Assembly: GCF_027922005.1 (NCBI RefSeq)
Contig: NZ_BSEV01000004.1
Location: 248,001 to 312,000 of the forward strand
Length of the DNA stretch: 64,000 nucleotides
Direction: 5' to 3'
Source: Streptosporangium carneum
GTDB lineage: Bacteria > Actinomycetota > Actinomycetes > Streptosporangiales > Streptosporangiaceae
In this document: positions 38,943 to 48,054 of the stretch, in pieces
How positions within the stretch are numbered: the stretch's first letter is position 1
Layout: each line of letters starts with the position of its first letter
Notes under the pieces: generated by a model
Databases searched by the model: none
What the model saw: the letters and a program-made list of their open reading frames with translations, nothing else
Told to the model about the DNA's origin: nothing
Position numbers and translations under genes: made by a program

Positions 38943-39718
38943 CAGACATCCGGTACATCATGCGGTCGGAGCGGATCAAGCTTGGGTCGGTGCGGTCGAC
39001 GTGGTGGTGCCTGGGGGCGGCGACGGTGCTCGTGCCGGTGTTCGGAGCGCTGACGGCGTTGTCGGTCGATCCGGTCGAAGCGGCGGCGCGGCCCAAGGCC
39101 TGGCTGGTGGAGGGCGGGTTCGACCCGCTTGAGCCGCTGAGCGCCGTGCTGCTGGCGCAGTTCGCGTTCGGGGTGCTGGGAGTGCTGACGGTCACGTCGG
39201 AGTACTCGACCGGGCAGATCCGCAGCTCGCTGCTGGCCGTTCCGCGGCGGCGGCTGTTCCTGGCGGCGAAGCTGGCGACGCTGGTCGCGGTGGTCGCGGC
39301 GGTGGCGTCGGCGCTCACGTTCGGGACGTTCTTCCTGACCCAGGCCCTCTACCCGGACGGGCTCGGGATCGGGCTGGGCGACGGCGGCGCCTGGAAGGCT
39401 CTGCTCGGCAGCGTCGCCTACACGGTCTTCATCGCGGTGTTCGGATTCGCGGTCGGAGCGGCGGTACGCGGGACGGGGGCGGCGATCACGGTGTTCATGG
39501 TGGTGACGTTCGTGGTGATGAGCGCCCTGCCCGCAGTGCTCCCCAACGTGCTGCGGGAGCACGTCGTCCACTACACCTTCTTCGGGCTCGCCGAATCGCT
39601 GACGACGCTCCAGCCGGATCCACAGCCGGGAACGCTCGTGGCCACTCTGCTCCTGGCCGCGTACGCCGCCCTCGCGCTGGCCCCGGCGCTGCTGCTGGTG
39701 GAGCGGCGGGACAACTGA
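38939..39718 (+). CDS. ABC-2-type permease
   Basis: The 259-aa membrane protein has six hydrophobic segments (WWCLGAATVLVPVFGALTAL at the N-terminus, QFAFGVLGVLTVTSEYSTGQ with the typical EYSTG motif, and YAALALAPALLLV at the C-terminus). The TSEYSTGQIRSSLLAVPRR block is a common signature of actinobacterial ABC-2 permeases paired with BcrA-like ATPases. It is translationally coupled to the ATPase. Substrate unknown. Confidence 0.88.
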   Translation: MTDIRYIMRSERIKLGSVRSTWWCLGAATVLVPVFGALTALSVDPVEAAARPKAWLVEGGFDPLEPLSAVLLAQFAFGVLGVLTVTSEYSTGQIRSSLLAVPRRRLFLAAKLATLVAVVAAVASALTFGTFFLTQALYPDGLGIGLGDGGAWKALLGSVAYTVFIAVFGFAVGAAVRGTGAAITVFMVVTFVVMSALPAVLPNVLREHVVHYTFFGLAESLTTLQPDPQPGTLVATLLLAAYAALALAPALLLVERRDN

Positions 39719-39806
39719 TCAGAGCCGGACCGCATGGGATCCGGTCGGGACTGGGAGGTGCGCGCCTCCCGGCCTCGATCACCGCCTGTGCGGCCCTCGA
39801 GCCCGG

Positions 39807-40982
39807 TCAGCGCTTGACCTCGCACAGCGACTTGAGCTGCTCGGCCAGCTGGTCGATCCGGTAGTACAGCCGTGGCGGGATGCGCGAAAGCAGCGCGGAG
39901 TGTCGCTGGCCGAGCAGCGCGAACATCTGCGGCGGTGGAAGGTTGATGTAGCGCGGGAGGTTCTCATACCACTGGGCGCTGTAGCGGGCCGCTCTCTGGG
40001 GAGACCGGATCGCGGATCTGCGTTCCCGCTCGTAGCGGGCGAGAGCGGACGGAAGTCGCGTGTCCCTGTGCAGCGCGTTGACCAGGAAGGCGGCGTCTCC
40101 CAGCGCGAGGGCGGTGCCCGCGCCGACGGAGTAGTGAGTGGTGTGCGCGGCGTCCCCGAGCAGGACGAGGTTGCCTCGATGCCACGTCCGGTTGGTCAGG
40201 GTGCGAAAGTTCAGCCAGTGCGCGCCGCCGTCAGCGGGCGCCCGGCCGATCAACGGATGCCCGTCCAGTATGTCGGCGAAGAGCTTCTCCAGGAGGGCCA
40301 GGCCGTCGGCCTCGTTCGCCTGATGGAGCCCGAGTTCCCTCCAGGTCGTGGGGGAGCACTCGATGACGCAGGTGCTGTGGCTGTCGCTGAATCCGTAGCC
40401 GTAACACCAGATCCAGCCGTGCGGCGTCTCCACGAAGGCGAAGGTGAAGGAGTCGAAGATCTTGGTGGTGCCGAGCCAGGCGTAGGTGTTTCGCCCGACC
40501 GAGACCTCGGTGCCGAAGTGGTCGGCGTGGCGCTCGCGCAGCACGCTGTTGACGCCGTCGCCGGCGACGACGAGGTCGGCGTCGGTCAGCTCGCCCTCGT
40601 CGGCGATCTCACGCTCGAACTCGATGCGCACGCCGAGGGAGCGGGCCTGCTCGGCGAGGATGCCGAGCAGCTCGCGCCGGCCGATGCCGAACCCCTCCTC
40701 TCCGTGATGCGCCGTTATCGTCGTACGGTCGCGGACGTGCACGACCCAGCTGTCCCAGCGGACCGAGTGCTCGCGGATGGCGCGCGCGGAATCGGGGTCG
40801 ATGCTGTGGAGATCGTTGAGCAGGTCGGCCCAGTAGGTCACGCCCCAGCCGTACGTCGACCCGGCTGGGTTCCGCTCGTAAACGGTGATGTCGTGGGACG
40901 GGTCCACACGCTTCATCAGTATCGAGAAGTACAGGCTGGCGGGTCCGCCGCCGACGCAGGCGACCTTCACACGAGCTCCCAT
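39807..40982 (-). CDS. VioD-like FAD-dependent monooxygenase
   Basis: The 391-aa flavoprotein has the FAD motif VACVGGGPASLYFSILMKR, VVAGDGVNSVLRER, the VSVGRNTYAWLGTTKIFDSF block, THVIEC-like STCVIECSPTTW and the GD motif LVLLGDAAHTTHYSVGAGTA. These blocks most resemble VioD/salicyloyl-CoA-hydroxylase-like monooxygenases, which hydroxylate indole or benzoyl-type rings. No violacein genes are adjacent, so the substrate is open. It is transcribed away from the ABC permease (convergent). Tandem GTAACATA repeats lie just upstream of its start. Confidence 0.85.
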   Translation of the reverse strand: MGARVKVACVGGGPASLYFSILMKRVDPSHDITVYERNPAGSTYGWGVTYWADLLNDLHSIDPDSARAIREHSVRWDSWVVHVRDRTTITAHHGEEGFGIGRRELLGILAEQARSLGVRIEFEREIADEGELTDADLVVAGDGVNSVLRERHADHFGTEVSVGRNTYAWLGTTKIFDSFTFAFVETPHGWIWCYGYGFSDSHSTCVIECSPTTWRELGLHQANEADGLALLEKLFADILDGHPLIGRAPADGGAHWLNFRTLTNRTWHRGNLVLLGDAAHTTHYSVGAGTALALGDAAFLVNALHRDTRLPSALARYERERRSAIRSPQRAARYSAQWYENLPRYINLPPPQMFALLGQRHSALLSRIPPRLYYRIDQLAEQLKSLCEVKR

Positions 40983-41004
40983 TGCTACCTAAGGTGATTG
41001 ATTC

Positions 41005-41022
41005 GTAACATAGAGTAACATA
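41005..41022. promoter_or_regulatory. Tandem GTAACATA half-sites upstream of the monooxygenase
   Basis: GTAACATA occurs at 41005-41012 and 41015-41022, one helical turn apart, in the only AT-rich stretch upstream of the monooxygenase start. It may be a regulator half-site pair or part of the promoter. Confidence 0.45.
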
Positions 41023-41198
41023 TGAGATGTGTGGCGCGGTGCCCCCATAAGAGGGCCCTGACGGGTTCGGGTGCGCTGACGGGAACGCCCGCCTTCGTGG
41101 CCTCCGAGCTGACCGGCATTGCCATCAGCCGGGGTGACTCACCGCTCCGGGCAGGGGCGCGGCGCAATGAACCTGGGCGTCACCGGTGATCAGGCGGG

Positions 41199-42137
41199 CT
41201 ACAGAGTAGGTGCGTAACGGCGCAGCAGAGTCATGCCAAGGGCGACCTGGGCGGGTTCCAGCGTGGTCTTGCCGTCCTCGATGTCCCACAACGCGTTCTG
41301 CAGGATGCGGCCGAGCGTCCACCCGGTCGCCCGCTGCCGGTCCAGGCCGAGCGCCTCGGTGAGGAGGTCGAAGCGGCGGAGGACCGTGCGGGTCACGTCG
41401 CCGGTCGCCACCACCGCCTCTTCCCATCGGCTGTCCAGCGCCGGCCACAGGTCGAACCCGGGGTCGCCGGCCAGCGGTTCGGGGTCGATGGCCAGCCATG
41501 GTTCCCGTTGCCCGGCGAGGATGTTGTCGTAGTGCAGATCCCAGTGCAGCAGGCGGTCACCGGGTTCGCCGATCAATTCGGCCATGGCGGACGCGCAGGT
41601 GCGTACCAGTTGTTGCTCGGCCGGGTCACGCAATGCCGGCACAGCGCGTGGAACCTGGTCCAGCATGACGGCGGCGATGTCGGCCAGGCGCCGCAGGCCA
41701 GATGGGGCGGGCACCGCGACCAGGCGCGCCATCAGTTCGGCGAGGATCCGCATGGCGGCATCGTCGTCAGCCACCGACGACAGCGGCCGGGCTGCGTCCA
41801 GTCGTTCCAGCAACATGGTGCCGGTGTCCGGGTCGTGGTCGAGCAGGCGCACCACGCCGTTGCCGTCCCATGCCCGCAGACCAAGCGCGGCGCCGGCGTT
41901 GTCTTCGCTTGCCTGCTGGAATTTCAGCACCGCGGGCGCACCATCCGCGCGGATCACCGGCAGCACGAGCGAGGCCTGGCCGTGTTCTGCGGGGCCGTCC
42001 GGCCGCAGTGTCCAGTGCTCCAGGAAGTCCGCGGCCAGTCGGGGCAATTCGGCGATCCAGGCACGGCCTGACGCATTGTTCTTGCCGTACGCCGCGGCGA
42101 ACGTGTCGGGGACGTCGACGGGGATCGGCGCGCTCAT
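41199..42137 (-). CDS. APH(6)/hydroxyurea-type phosphotransferase
   Basis: The 312-aa protein of the APH(6)-like kinase family (streptomycin 6-phosphotransferase and hydroxyurea phosphotransferase type) has APAVLKFQQASEDNAGAA in the N-lobe, catalytic LLHWDLHYDNILAGQREPWL (Asp, Asn), and metal-binding AIDPEPLAGDPGFDLWPAL. ATG 42137 is fixed by AAAGGAG 9 nt upstream. It probably phosphorylates an aminoglycoside-like or small hydroxylated compound; the exact substrate is unknown. It lies 153 bp after the ABC exporter pair on the same strand. Confidence 0.85.
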   Translation of the reverse strand: MSAPIPVDVPDTFAAAYGKNNASGRAWIAELPRLAADFLEHWTLRPDGPAEHGQASLVLPVIRADGAPAVLKFQQASEDNAGAALGLRAWDGNGVVRLLDHDPDTGTMLLERLDAARPLSSVADDDAAMRILAELMARLVAVPAPSGLRRLADIAAVMLDQVPRAVPALRDPAEQQLVRTCASAMAELIGEPGDRLLHWDLHYDNILAGQREPWLAIDPEPLAGDPGFDLWPALDSRWEEAVVATGDVTRTVLRRFDLLTEALGLDRQRATGWTLGRILQNALWDIEDGKTTLEPAQVALGMTLLRRYAPTL

Positions 42138-42289
42138 GTCGGGTATCTCCTTTGTGGGTTTCGGGGTGTTCAGGATACGAAGGAGGCCCTGGGGGTGCCT
42201 GGTGGCGACGTTCACCGGGTCGAGATGGAGCTCGGTGGGGCAAGGGCTGCAAGACGCCCTCTGAAGCAGTCCGTGCAGGACTTACCGGC

Positions 42290-44005
42290 TCAGTCATGTG
42301 CTGCCGGTGTCAGGGAGGCATTCCAGAAGTCGGCGTAGCGGCCGGCGCGGCGGAGCAACTCGTCGTGGCGTCCTTCTTCCACGATCCGGCCGCCGTCGAG
42401 AAAGGCGATGCGGTCGGCGCGTTGGACGGTTCGCATCCGATGGGCGACCATCACGACCGTCCGGCCGGCCATCAGACGTTCGATGCCCTCCTGGACGGCT
42501 GTCTCGTTGACCGAGTCCAGTGCGGAGGTGACCTCGTCCAGGAGCACGATGGGCGCGTTCTTCAGCAGCGCGCGAGCGATCGAGACGCGCTGGCGTTCGC
42601 CTCCCGACAGCAGCGCGCCGCCTTCGCCGACATTCGCCGCCCATCCGCCGGGCAGCCGCTTGATCACCTCGTCCAGCCGCGCGGCGCTCGCCGCCGTCCG
42701 CAGCTCGGCCTCGGTGGCCTCGGGTCGGCCCAGCCGTACGTTGTCCTCAATCGTGCCGTCGAAGAGGTAGACGTCCTGGAAGACGATGGCGATCTGCGCC
42801 ATCAACACCTCGGTGTCGATGGCGCGCACGTCCACCCCTCCTACGCGCACCGCGCCCGCGTCCACGTCGTGGAACCGCGCGAGCAACTGCAGCAGTGTGC
42901 TTTTGCCCGCGCCTGAGGGGCCGACCACGGCGAGCCGCTGCCCCTCGGGCACGGACAACGACAGGTCGTCGAACACCGTGCGGTCGCCATGCTGGAAGGC
43001 GACGGCCTCCACATCCAGGCCATGACCCACCGGCTGGATCGGTTCCGGTGCTTCCGGCAGCGGCTCGGTGCGCAGGACCGCGTCGAGTCTGGCCAGTTCG
43101 GAGCGCGCGGCGCGGAGTTTGCCGCCGATGTCGGCCAGCGACAGGACCGGATCGGCGCAGCGGGCGGCCAGCACCAGGATCGTCAGCACCTCCGCAACAC
43201 CGACGCTCCCGCCGAGCGCGAGGTAGGCGCCCAGAACCAGCAACACGGTGAACATCGCCTGCACCACGAGCGTCAAGCCGATCATGCCGGGCAACACCGA
43301 CAACACGGTACGGCGGGAAGCGCGCTGAAGTTCTCGCAGCGCGTCATCGAGCAACGCGAAGCGTTGGACGCTCCGGCCGCCGACGCGCAGCACCGGCTGA
43401 GCCTGAAGGAACTCGATGACCCGCCCGGTGGCCTCGGTGTCACGTTCGTGGCGGTCGGCATCGCCTGCGGCCATCGAGCGGCCGGTCCAGATCTGGATCG
43501 CCGCCACAAGCGGCACAGCGACCAGCGCGGCCAGCCCTAGCTGCCAGTTGAAGGCGAGCATCACGCCAACGATCGTCACAGGGGTGACGAAGGCGGAGAT
43601 GTAGGGCGCCAGCAGATGCGCGATCACGCCCATCGTCTCCAGCACGCCCTGGCTGGCCAGGACGGACACCTCCCCGACTCGGCCGGTGCTGTACCAGCCG
43701 AGGGGCAGCCGGGCCAGATGATCGCCGAGGCGGTGATACATGCCGCGCAACAGCGTGGTTCCGGCGCGGAAGCCGAACAGATCGCTGACATAGCGCAGCA
43801 CCGCGTAGATCGCGACCGCGCCGCCGAACGTGATCAGCCAGGGCAGCGCGTCTGCGGGGTTGCTGCCGAACAGGGGCCGCAGCACGGGAACCAGCAGGGC
43901 GTAGGACAAACCCTCGACGATCGAGGTCATCGTCATCAAGGCCACGGCGCGACGCACTGGCCGGGCGTGATCATGGCCCAGGACGTGCAGCAGCATGCGA
44001 ATCAT
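42290..44005 (-). CDS. ABC exporter half-transporter, subunit B (TM plus ATPase)
   Basis: The 571-aa half-transporter has six TM segments in the first ~310 residues, then an ABC ATPase with Walker A VVGPSGAGKST, Q-loop, signature LLSGGERQRVSIARALL, Walker B IVLLDEVTSALD and H-loop VAHRM. It overlaps the preceding half-transporter gene by 4 bp, so the two probably form a heterodimer. The layout resembles IrtAB-like siderophore ABC systems and other drug exporters. The ligand cannot be determined. Confidence 0.9.
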   Translation of the reverse strand: MIRMLLHVLGHDHARPVRRAVALMTMTSIVEGLSYALLVPVLRPLFGSNPADALPWLITFGGAVAIYAVLRYVSDLFGFRAGTTLLRGMYHRLGDHLARLPLGWYSTGRVGEVSVLASQGVLETMGVIAHLLAPYISAFVTPVTIVGVMLAFNWQLGLAALVAVPLVAAIQIWTGRSMAAGDADRHERDTEATGRVIEFLQAQPVLRVGGRSVQRFALLDDALRELQRASRRTVLSVLPGMIGLTLVVQAMFTVLLVLGAYLALGGSVGVAEVLTILVLAARCADPVLSLADIGGKLRAARSELARLDAVLRTEPLPEAPEPIQPVGHGLDVEAVAFQHGDRTVFDDLSLSVPEGQRLAVVGPSGAGKSTLLQLLARFHDVDAGAVRVGGVDVRAIDTEVLMAQIAIVFQDVYLFDGTIEDNVRLGRPEATEAELRTAASAARLDEVIKRLPGGWAANVGEGGALLSGGERQRVSIARALLKNAPIVLLDEVTSALDSVNETAVQEGIERLMAGRTVVMVAHRMRTVQRADRIAFLDGGRIVEEGRHDELLRRAGRYADFWNASLTPAAHD

Positions 44006-45789
44006 CGATACTCCTTGGATTGCCAGAAGGCGGCGAATTTTCCGTTCTCTGCCAGGAGGTCGGCGGGTCTGCCCTGCTCGACGATCGACCCGTTGTCCAG
44101 CATCACGATGGTGTCGGCGTCGGCGACGGTCTCCAGGCGGTGGGCGATGACCAGGATCGTGCGATCGCCCTCCAGCGCCGCCAGTGCCTGCCGTACCGCC
44201 TGCTCGGTCTGCGGGTCGGCGAACGCGGTCGCCTCGTCCAGCACCAGGACGGGTGTGGCGGCGAGCAGGGCCCGGGCGAGGGCGATCCGCTGCGCCTCGC
44301 CACCTGACAGCCCGGCCTCCTGCCCGAGCACCGTGTCGTAGCCGCGTGGCAGCTCAAGAATTCGGTCATGGATGTTCGCCATCCGGGCGGCGCGGACCAC
44401 GTCGTCAAAATCAGCGTGTGGTACGGCAAGCGCGATGTTGTCCGCGACCGATGCGCGCAGCACGCGAACGTCCTGGAAGACGAAGGAGACCATCCGGTAG
44501 AGGTCATGGCTGCTGAGCTCGCGCAGATCGACGCCGCCCAGGGTGATCGAACCGTGGGTCGGGTCGAAGAAGCGCGGCAGCAACTGGACCAGCGTGGACT
44601 TGCCGCTGCCCGAGGGCCCGACGATCGCGGTGACCGTACCCGGTTCGAGGACCAGGTCGATCCCGCGCAACACCTCGCGATCGTCTTCGTAGCCGAAGCG
44701 GACGTCACGCAGTTCCACCCGGTGGCCCTGCGGCGGACGCGGGTGCGCGGGCTCCGGCAGCGGCGCCACCTCGAGCACGTCCCGGATCCGGCCGATCGCG
44801 CGCCTGGCGGCCTGCAGGTCGTCGAAGCTGTGGGCGATGAGGGCCGCCACCGGAGCGGTCAGGCCCAGTCCCAGCAGCAGGAACGGCAGCAGGTCGGCCG
44901 GGGGCAGGCCACCTGTCGCGATCAGGGCGGTGCCGCCGATCAGGACGACCAGCAGCACGAACGGCGGTGACAGCACCAGTTGCATTCCGGCGGCGATCAC
45001 GGAGAGGCCGCGCACGAAGCGGTAGTAGATGCCGACGAAATCGTCGGTGGCCGTGCGGAACCTGCGGTGGGCGCGTCCGGAACCGCCGAACGCCTTGACC
45101 ACCGAGATGCCCTGGACGAACTCGACGACGGAATTGGCGATCTGCCCCATGGCCGCATCGAACTGCTTCTCCTCACGCAGCCGGGTCGGGGTCATCATCA
45201 GCGGGACGTGCGCCACGGCCAGCACCACCGGGATCAGCGTGATCAATGTGAGCCGCCAGTCGATGGTGAACAGGTAGACCAGCGAGAGCAGTGGCACCAC
45301 GAACGCGGCGATGAGCTCGCCGGGAGCGTGGGCGATGAACGGGTGTACGGCACTGACGTCCTGGCCCACCACCTTGGTCAGCTCGCCGGTCCGGTGCCGG
45401 GAGAACCAGCCGATCGGCACGCGTCCCAGCCGCGCGGCCAGGTGCCGGCGAAGGGCCAGTTGCACCCGGCCGTCGAGCAGGTGCCCGATTCCGGATGACG
45501 CGGCCGTGAACAGCAGTCGGACAAGCAAGCCGACCGCACCGGCGATCACGACGAACCAGACACGATCGTGATCGATCGGGCCAGGCGCCAACAGGCTGCG
45601 CCCCAGTTCGATGACCGCCAGCAGCGGTGCCAGACCCGCGACGGCGCCGATCACCTGCAAGATGACAACGGCGGCGAAGCTCCGTCGGTAAGGGCGCAGC
45701 AGCCCTGCCACGGACTGTCCCGCCGCGTCATCGGCGTCCAGTGAGGGCGGGGACTGCTCCCTCGTCGGCGCAAAGTCGGTCGTGGTCAT
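44002..45789 (-). CDS. ABC exporter half-transporter, subunit A (TM plus ATPase)
   Basis: The 595-aa half-transporter has a ~30-residue polar N-terminus, six TM segments (residues about 30-330) and an ATPase with Walker A IVGPSGSGKST, signature GLSGGEAQRIALARALL, Walker B VLVLDEATAFAD and H-loop IAHRL. AGGAG precedes the ATG at 45789. The E after Walker B is present in both subunits, so both ATP sites may be active. Translationally coupled with subunit B. TSS-proximal gene of the unit. Confidence 0.9.
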   Translation of the reverse strand: MTTTDFAPTREQSPPSLDADDAAGQSVAGLLRPYRRSFAAVVILQVIGAVAGLAPLLAVIELGRSLLAPGPIDHDRVWFVVIAGAVGLLVRLLFTAASSGIGHLLDGRVQLALRRHLAARLGRVPIGWFSRHRTGELTKVVGQDVSAVHPFIAHAPGELIAAFVVPLLSLVYLFTIDWRLTLITLIPVVLAVAHVPLMMTPTRLREEKQFDAAMGQIANSVVEFVQGISVVKAFGGSGRAHRRFRTATDDFVGIYYRFVRGLSVIAAGMQLVLSPPFVLLVVLIGGTALIATGGLPPADLLPFLLLGLGLTAPVAALIAHSFDDLQAARRAIGRIRDVLEVAPLPEPAHPRPPQGHRVELRDVRFGYEDDREVLRGIDLVLEPGTVTAIVGPSGSGKSTLVQLLPRFFDPTHGSITLGGVDLRELSSHDLYRMVSFVFQDVRVLRASVADNIALAVPHADFDDVVRAARMANIHDRILELPRGYDTVLGQEAGLSGGEAQRIALARALLAATPVLVLDEATAFADPQTEQAVRQALAALEGDRTILVIAHRLETVADADTIVMLDNGSIVEQGRPADLLAENGKFAAFWQSKEYR

Positions 45790-46105
45790 CGCTCTCCTGT
45801 CTTCGTGGCGGGGCCCCCGTCAGCCGACAGGCCATCCGGAGGAACTCGAGGATCTCTGTCTGCGCGGCCTTCGCTTGCGGAGCAAGGCAGGCATGCTGAC
45901 GAAGGCTCGCCCTGACCACCGTCTCCACGACCTGGAGCCCGCCGTGGAGCTTCCGATGCAGGTCGGGGCCGACAAGGTCGCACGCCTTCGCCGGCATCAC
46001 CGCCAGGAGCCTGCGGTGTCGCAGTGCCGAACGTGCCGCGGTCGTTCCTGCTTCCATCCCGTCTCGGCATGCTTGTCGTCTTGGTGAAAGCGACTTTCTC
46101 CGGGG
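45790..46105. other. Gap upstream of the ABC exporter
   Basis: A minus-strand frame (46057 to 45728, overlapping the ABC start) reads partly coding-like (GLQVVETVVRASLRQHACLA ...) but has no ribosome binding site or recognised domain. It could be a remnant regulator. No other feature is seen. Confidence 0.3.
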
Positions 46106-47215
46106 TCAGCCGTACATGGCCGTGCCGTACAGAGCCGCAAGCGCTTCGTCGATGGGATGGGGCTGCGGCCTGCCCGTGGAGTCGAGCCTGTTCCACCTCT
46201 GCATGTTCACCGCGACGGACATCTGCCGCTTGCCGTCGGCGCTGGTCATGGCCAGCGCTCCGGCACCCCAGACGGTGCCGCCATGCCCCCAGAAGGTGCC
46301 GCCGCCGGGCATCTCCATCGGGTACAGGCCCAGCCCGTAGTCGATGATCTTGCTCTCCTGGGAGATGACGCGGACGGTACGCCGCATCTCCGTCAGCGAC
46401 GACGGGCTGACGATCTCACCGGCGAACAGCAAGCCGAAGAACCGGTTGAGATCCGCGACGGTCGAGATCAGCGAACCCGCCAGCCCCGCAAAGGACATGT
46501 CGAAGACGCTGAAGTCGCGCGGCGGCTCGATCATGCCGAACCACGCCTCGTAGATATGCGACTGCGGCCCGCTGAACCGCGGTCCATCGGGAAGCTCGGT
46601 GTCCCGCAGCCCAGCGCGCTCGATGACGTTCTGGGTGATGTACGTCTCGGCCTTCGTACCGGTTACCTGCTCCAGAAGCTGGCCGAGCAGGAGGTAGTTG
46701 GTGTTGGAGTACAACCCCGGAGTGCCGCCTGGCGCGCCGAAAGCGGGTGCGGAGACGCCCTTCTCGATCAGCTCGACGGCGTGGAACCGGGTGAGCCGGT
46801 GGTCCTCCAGGCTCTGCGGCCTCGTGTCGGCCACGACAGGGAAGGCCTTGAGGGAGGGGTAGACGTACGGGAGGTATTCGGCAAGACCACTGGTGTGGTT
46901 GATCAACATCCGGACCGTGATCGCATCGCCGCGTTCTCCGGGAAGCAGCTTCGGCAGGTAGCGGCCGATCGGCGCGTCGAGACCAATCTGACCACCTTCG
47001 ACCAGCTGCATCACCGCGGCGGCGGTGAAGGTCTTGGTGATGCTGCCGACGCGGTGCCGCATGTCGGCGGAGACAGGGCAGCCGGTGGCGAGGTCGGCGA
47101 CCCCGGCGGCGCCGCACCAGACCTCGTCGCCGTCACGTACCTCGGCGAACAGGCCGGGCATTCCGGCGCGGTGGACGTTCTCCAGAGCGGTGTTCAGCTC
47201 TTCGGGACTTCTCAT
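46106..47215 (-). CDS. Serine hydrolase (beta-lactamase class C / carboxypeptidase fold)
   Basis: The 369-aa protein has the SxxK motif S58-ITK61 (VGSITKTF), YSNTNYLLLGQLLE (YxN) and GHGGTVWGAGA (HxG), so the active site is complete. It has no signal peptide. Residues 60-200 match actinomycete D-alanyl-D-alanine carboxypeptidase/esterase homologues. ATG 47215 is the start; upstream in-frame sequence is the operator region. It is divergent from a TetR regulator across a perfect palindrome (47257-47273), so it is probably TetR-controlled. Substrate may be an ester or beta-lactam-like compound. Confidence 0.85.
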   Translation of the reverse strand: MRSPEELNTALENVHRAGMPGLFAEVRDGDEVWCGAAGVADLATGCPVSADMRHRVGSITKTFTAAAVMQLVEGGQIGLDAPIGRYLPKLLPGERGDAITVRMLINHTSGLAEYLPYVYPSLKAFPVVADTRPQSLEDHRLTRFHAVELIEKGVSAPAFGAPGGTPGLYSNTNYLLLGQLLEQVTGTKAETYITQNVIERAGLRDTELPDGPRFSGPQSHIYEAWFGMIEPPRDFSVFDMSFAGLAGSLISTVADLNRFFGLLFAGEIVSPSSLTEMRRTVRVISQESKIIDYGLGLYPMEMPGGGTFWGHGGTVWGAGALAMTSADGKRQMSVAVNMQRWNRLDSTGRPQPHPIDEALAALYGTAMYG

Positions 47216-47256
47216 GACGTGCGTCCTTCCGTCGGCGCCGGGCTCATGTCCCATTA

Positions 47257-47273
47257 TGCACGCACTGCGTGCA
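47257..47273. promoter_or_regulatory. Perfect palindrome operator
   Basis: TGCACGCACTGCGTGCA is an inverted repeat with 8-bp arms and a single central base, between the divergent serine hydrolase and TetR genes. TGCATA and ATGC sequences nearby (47282-47294) may be an extra half-site. Confidence 0.65.
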
Positions 47274-47317
47274 ACGGTAGGTGCATAGGTATGCTTATCT
47301 CCGACGAGAGGGATGAG

Positions 47318-47977
47318 ATGGCAGGTAGAAGGCGCTGGTCGACCGAAGAGATCCTGGACACGGCGGCGGAGCTGCTGCGCACGAGCGACGCCGAGTCGTT
47401 CAGCGTGCGCAAGCTCGCAGCAGTGCTCGGCACCGATTCCTCCAGCCTCTACCGGCACTTCCGCAACAAGACCGAACTGCTGCGCGCGGTCGCCGACCGA
47501 ATCCTCCTGGCCGCCATGGACGGCTACAGGCCCGAAGGCGACTGGAAGCAGCGCATCACCACCCTGGCCCTGCGCGTGAGAGAGGCCTTCGGCCAGCACC
47601 CCCAGCTCGCCGCGGTCTGGGGACGCTACGCGTCAAGCGGCACCGGTTCGCGACTGGTCATGGAAGAGGTGCTGCAGGCCCTGCGCGCGTCGGGACTGCC
47701 TGACGCGCAGATCCCTGCGCGCTACCACCGGATCGCGGTTCTCATCTCCGCGTTGATCGCCTCCGAGGCCGGGATCAGCACCCTCACCCCCGAAGAGCAC
47801 GAACAGGGCATGGAGCTGTTCCGCGTCGCAGTACTCGGCGCCGACCCCGAACGCTTCCCAGCTCTGGCCCACTTCGCCCGCGACGTCCGCCCTCTCGGGG
47901 TGGACCGCCGCGCCGCGTTCGAAGAAATCTTCGCCGTCCAACTCGCCCACATCGAGGCCGCAATCTGCCCGAGCTAG
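47318..47977 (+). CDS. TetR-family regulator (TetR/AcrR with TetR_C domain)
   Basis: The 219-aa protein has a helix-turn-helix (STEEILDTAAELLRTSDAES, VRKLAAVLGTDSSSLYRHFR) and a C-terminal domain similar to classical TetR_C regulators. ATG 47318 is chosen because GAGAGG lies about 7 nt upstream; ATG 47291 is an in-frame alternative. It is divergent from the serine hydrolase with a shared palindrome and convergent with the MFS gene. Confidence 0.87.
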   Translation: MAGRRRWSTEEILDTAAELLRTSDAESFSVRKLAAVLGTDSSSLYRHFRNKTELLRAVADRILLAAMDGYRPEGDWKQRITTLALRVREAFGQHPQLAAVWGRYASSGTGSRLVMEEVLQALRASGLPDAQIPARYHRIAVLISALIASEAGISTLTPEEHEQGMELFRVAVLGADPERFPALAHFARDVRPLGVDRRAAFEEIFAVQLAHIEAAICPS

Positions 47978-48054
47978 CCGACCTGGCCGCGCTGTCCCGC
48001 GGGCAGTCCAACCGGTAGGTCGCCCGAGGCGTGACGCGGGGCCGGTGCGGGCGT

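Noticed and set aside
10823-40982. Possible bisindole (violacein/rebeccamycin-like) pathway from the VioB-type ferritin-like protein and the VioD-like oxygenase
   Set aside because: The two genes are 28 kb apart with unrelated genes between, and VioA, VioC and VioE counterparts are absent.
45728-46057. 109-codon minus-strand frame before the ABC exporter
   Set aside because: No ribosome binding site or family; it overlaps the ABC start by 62 bp. Recorded only as a gap comment.
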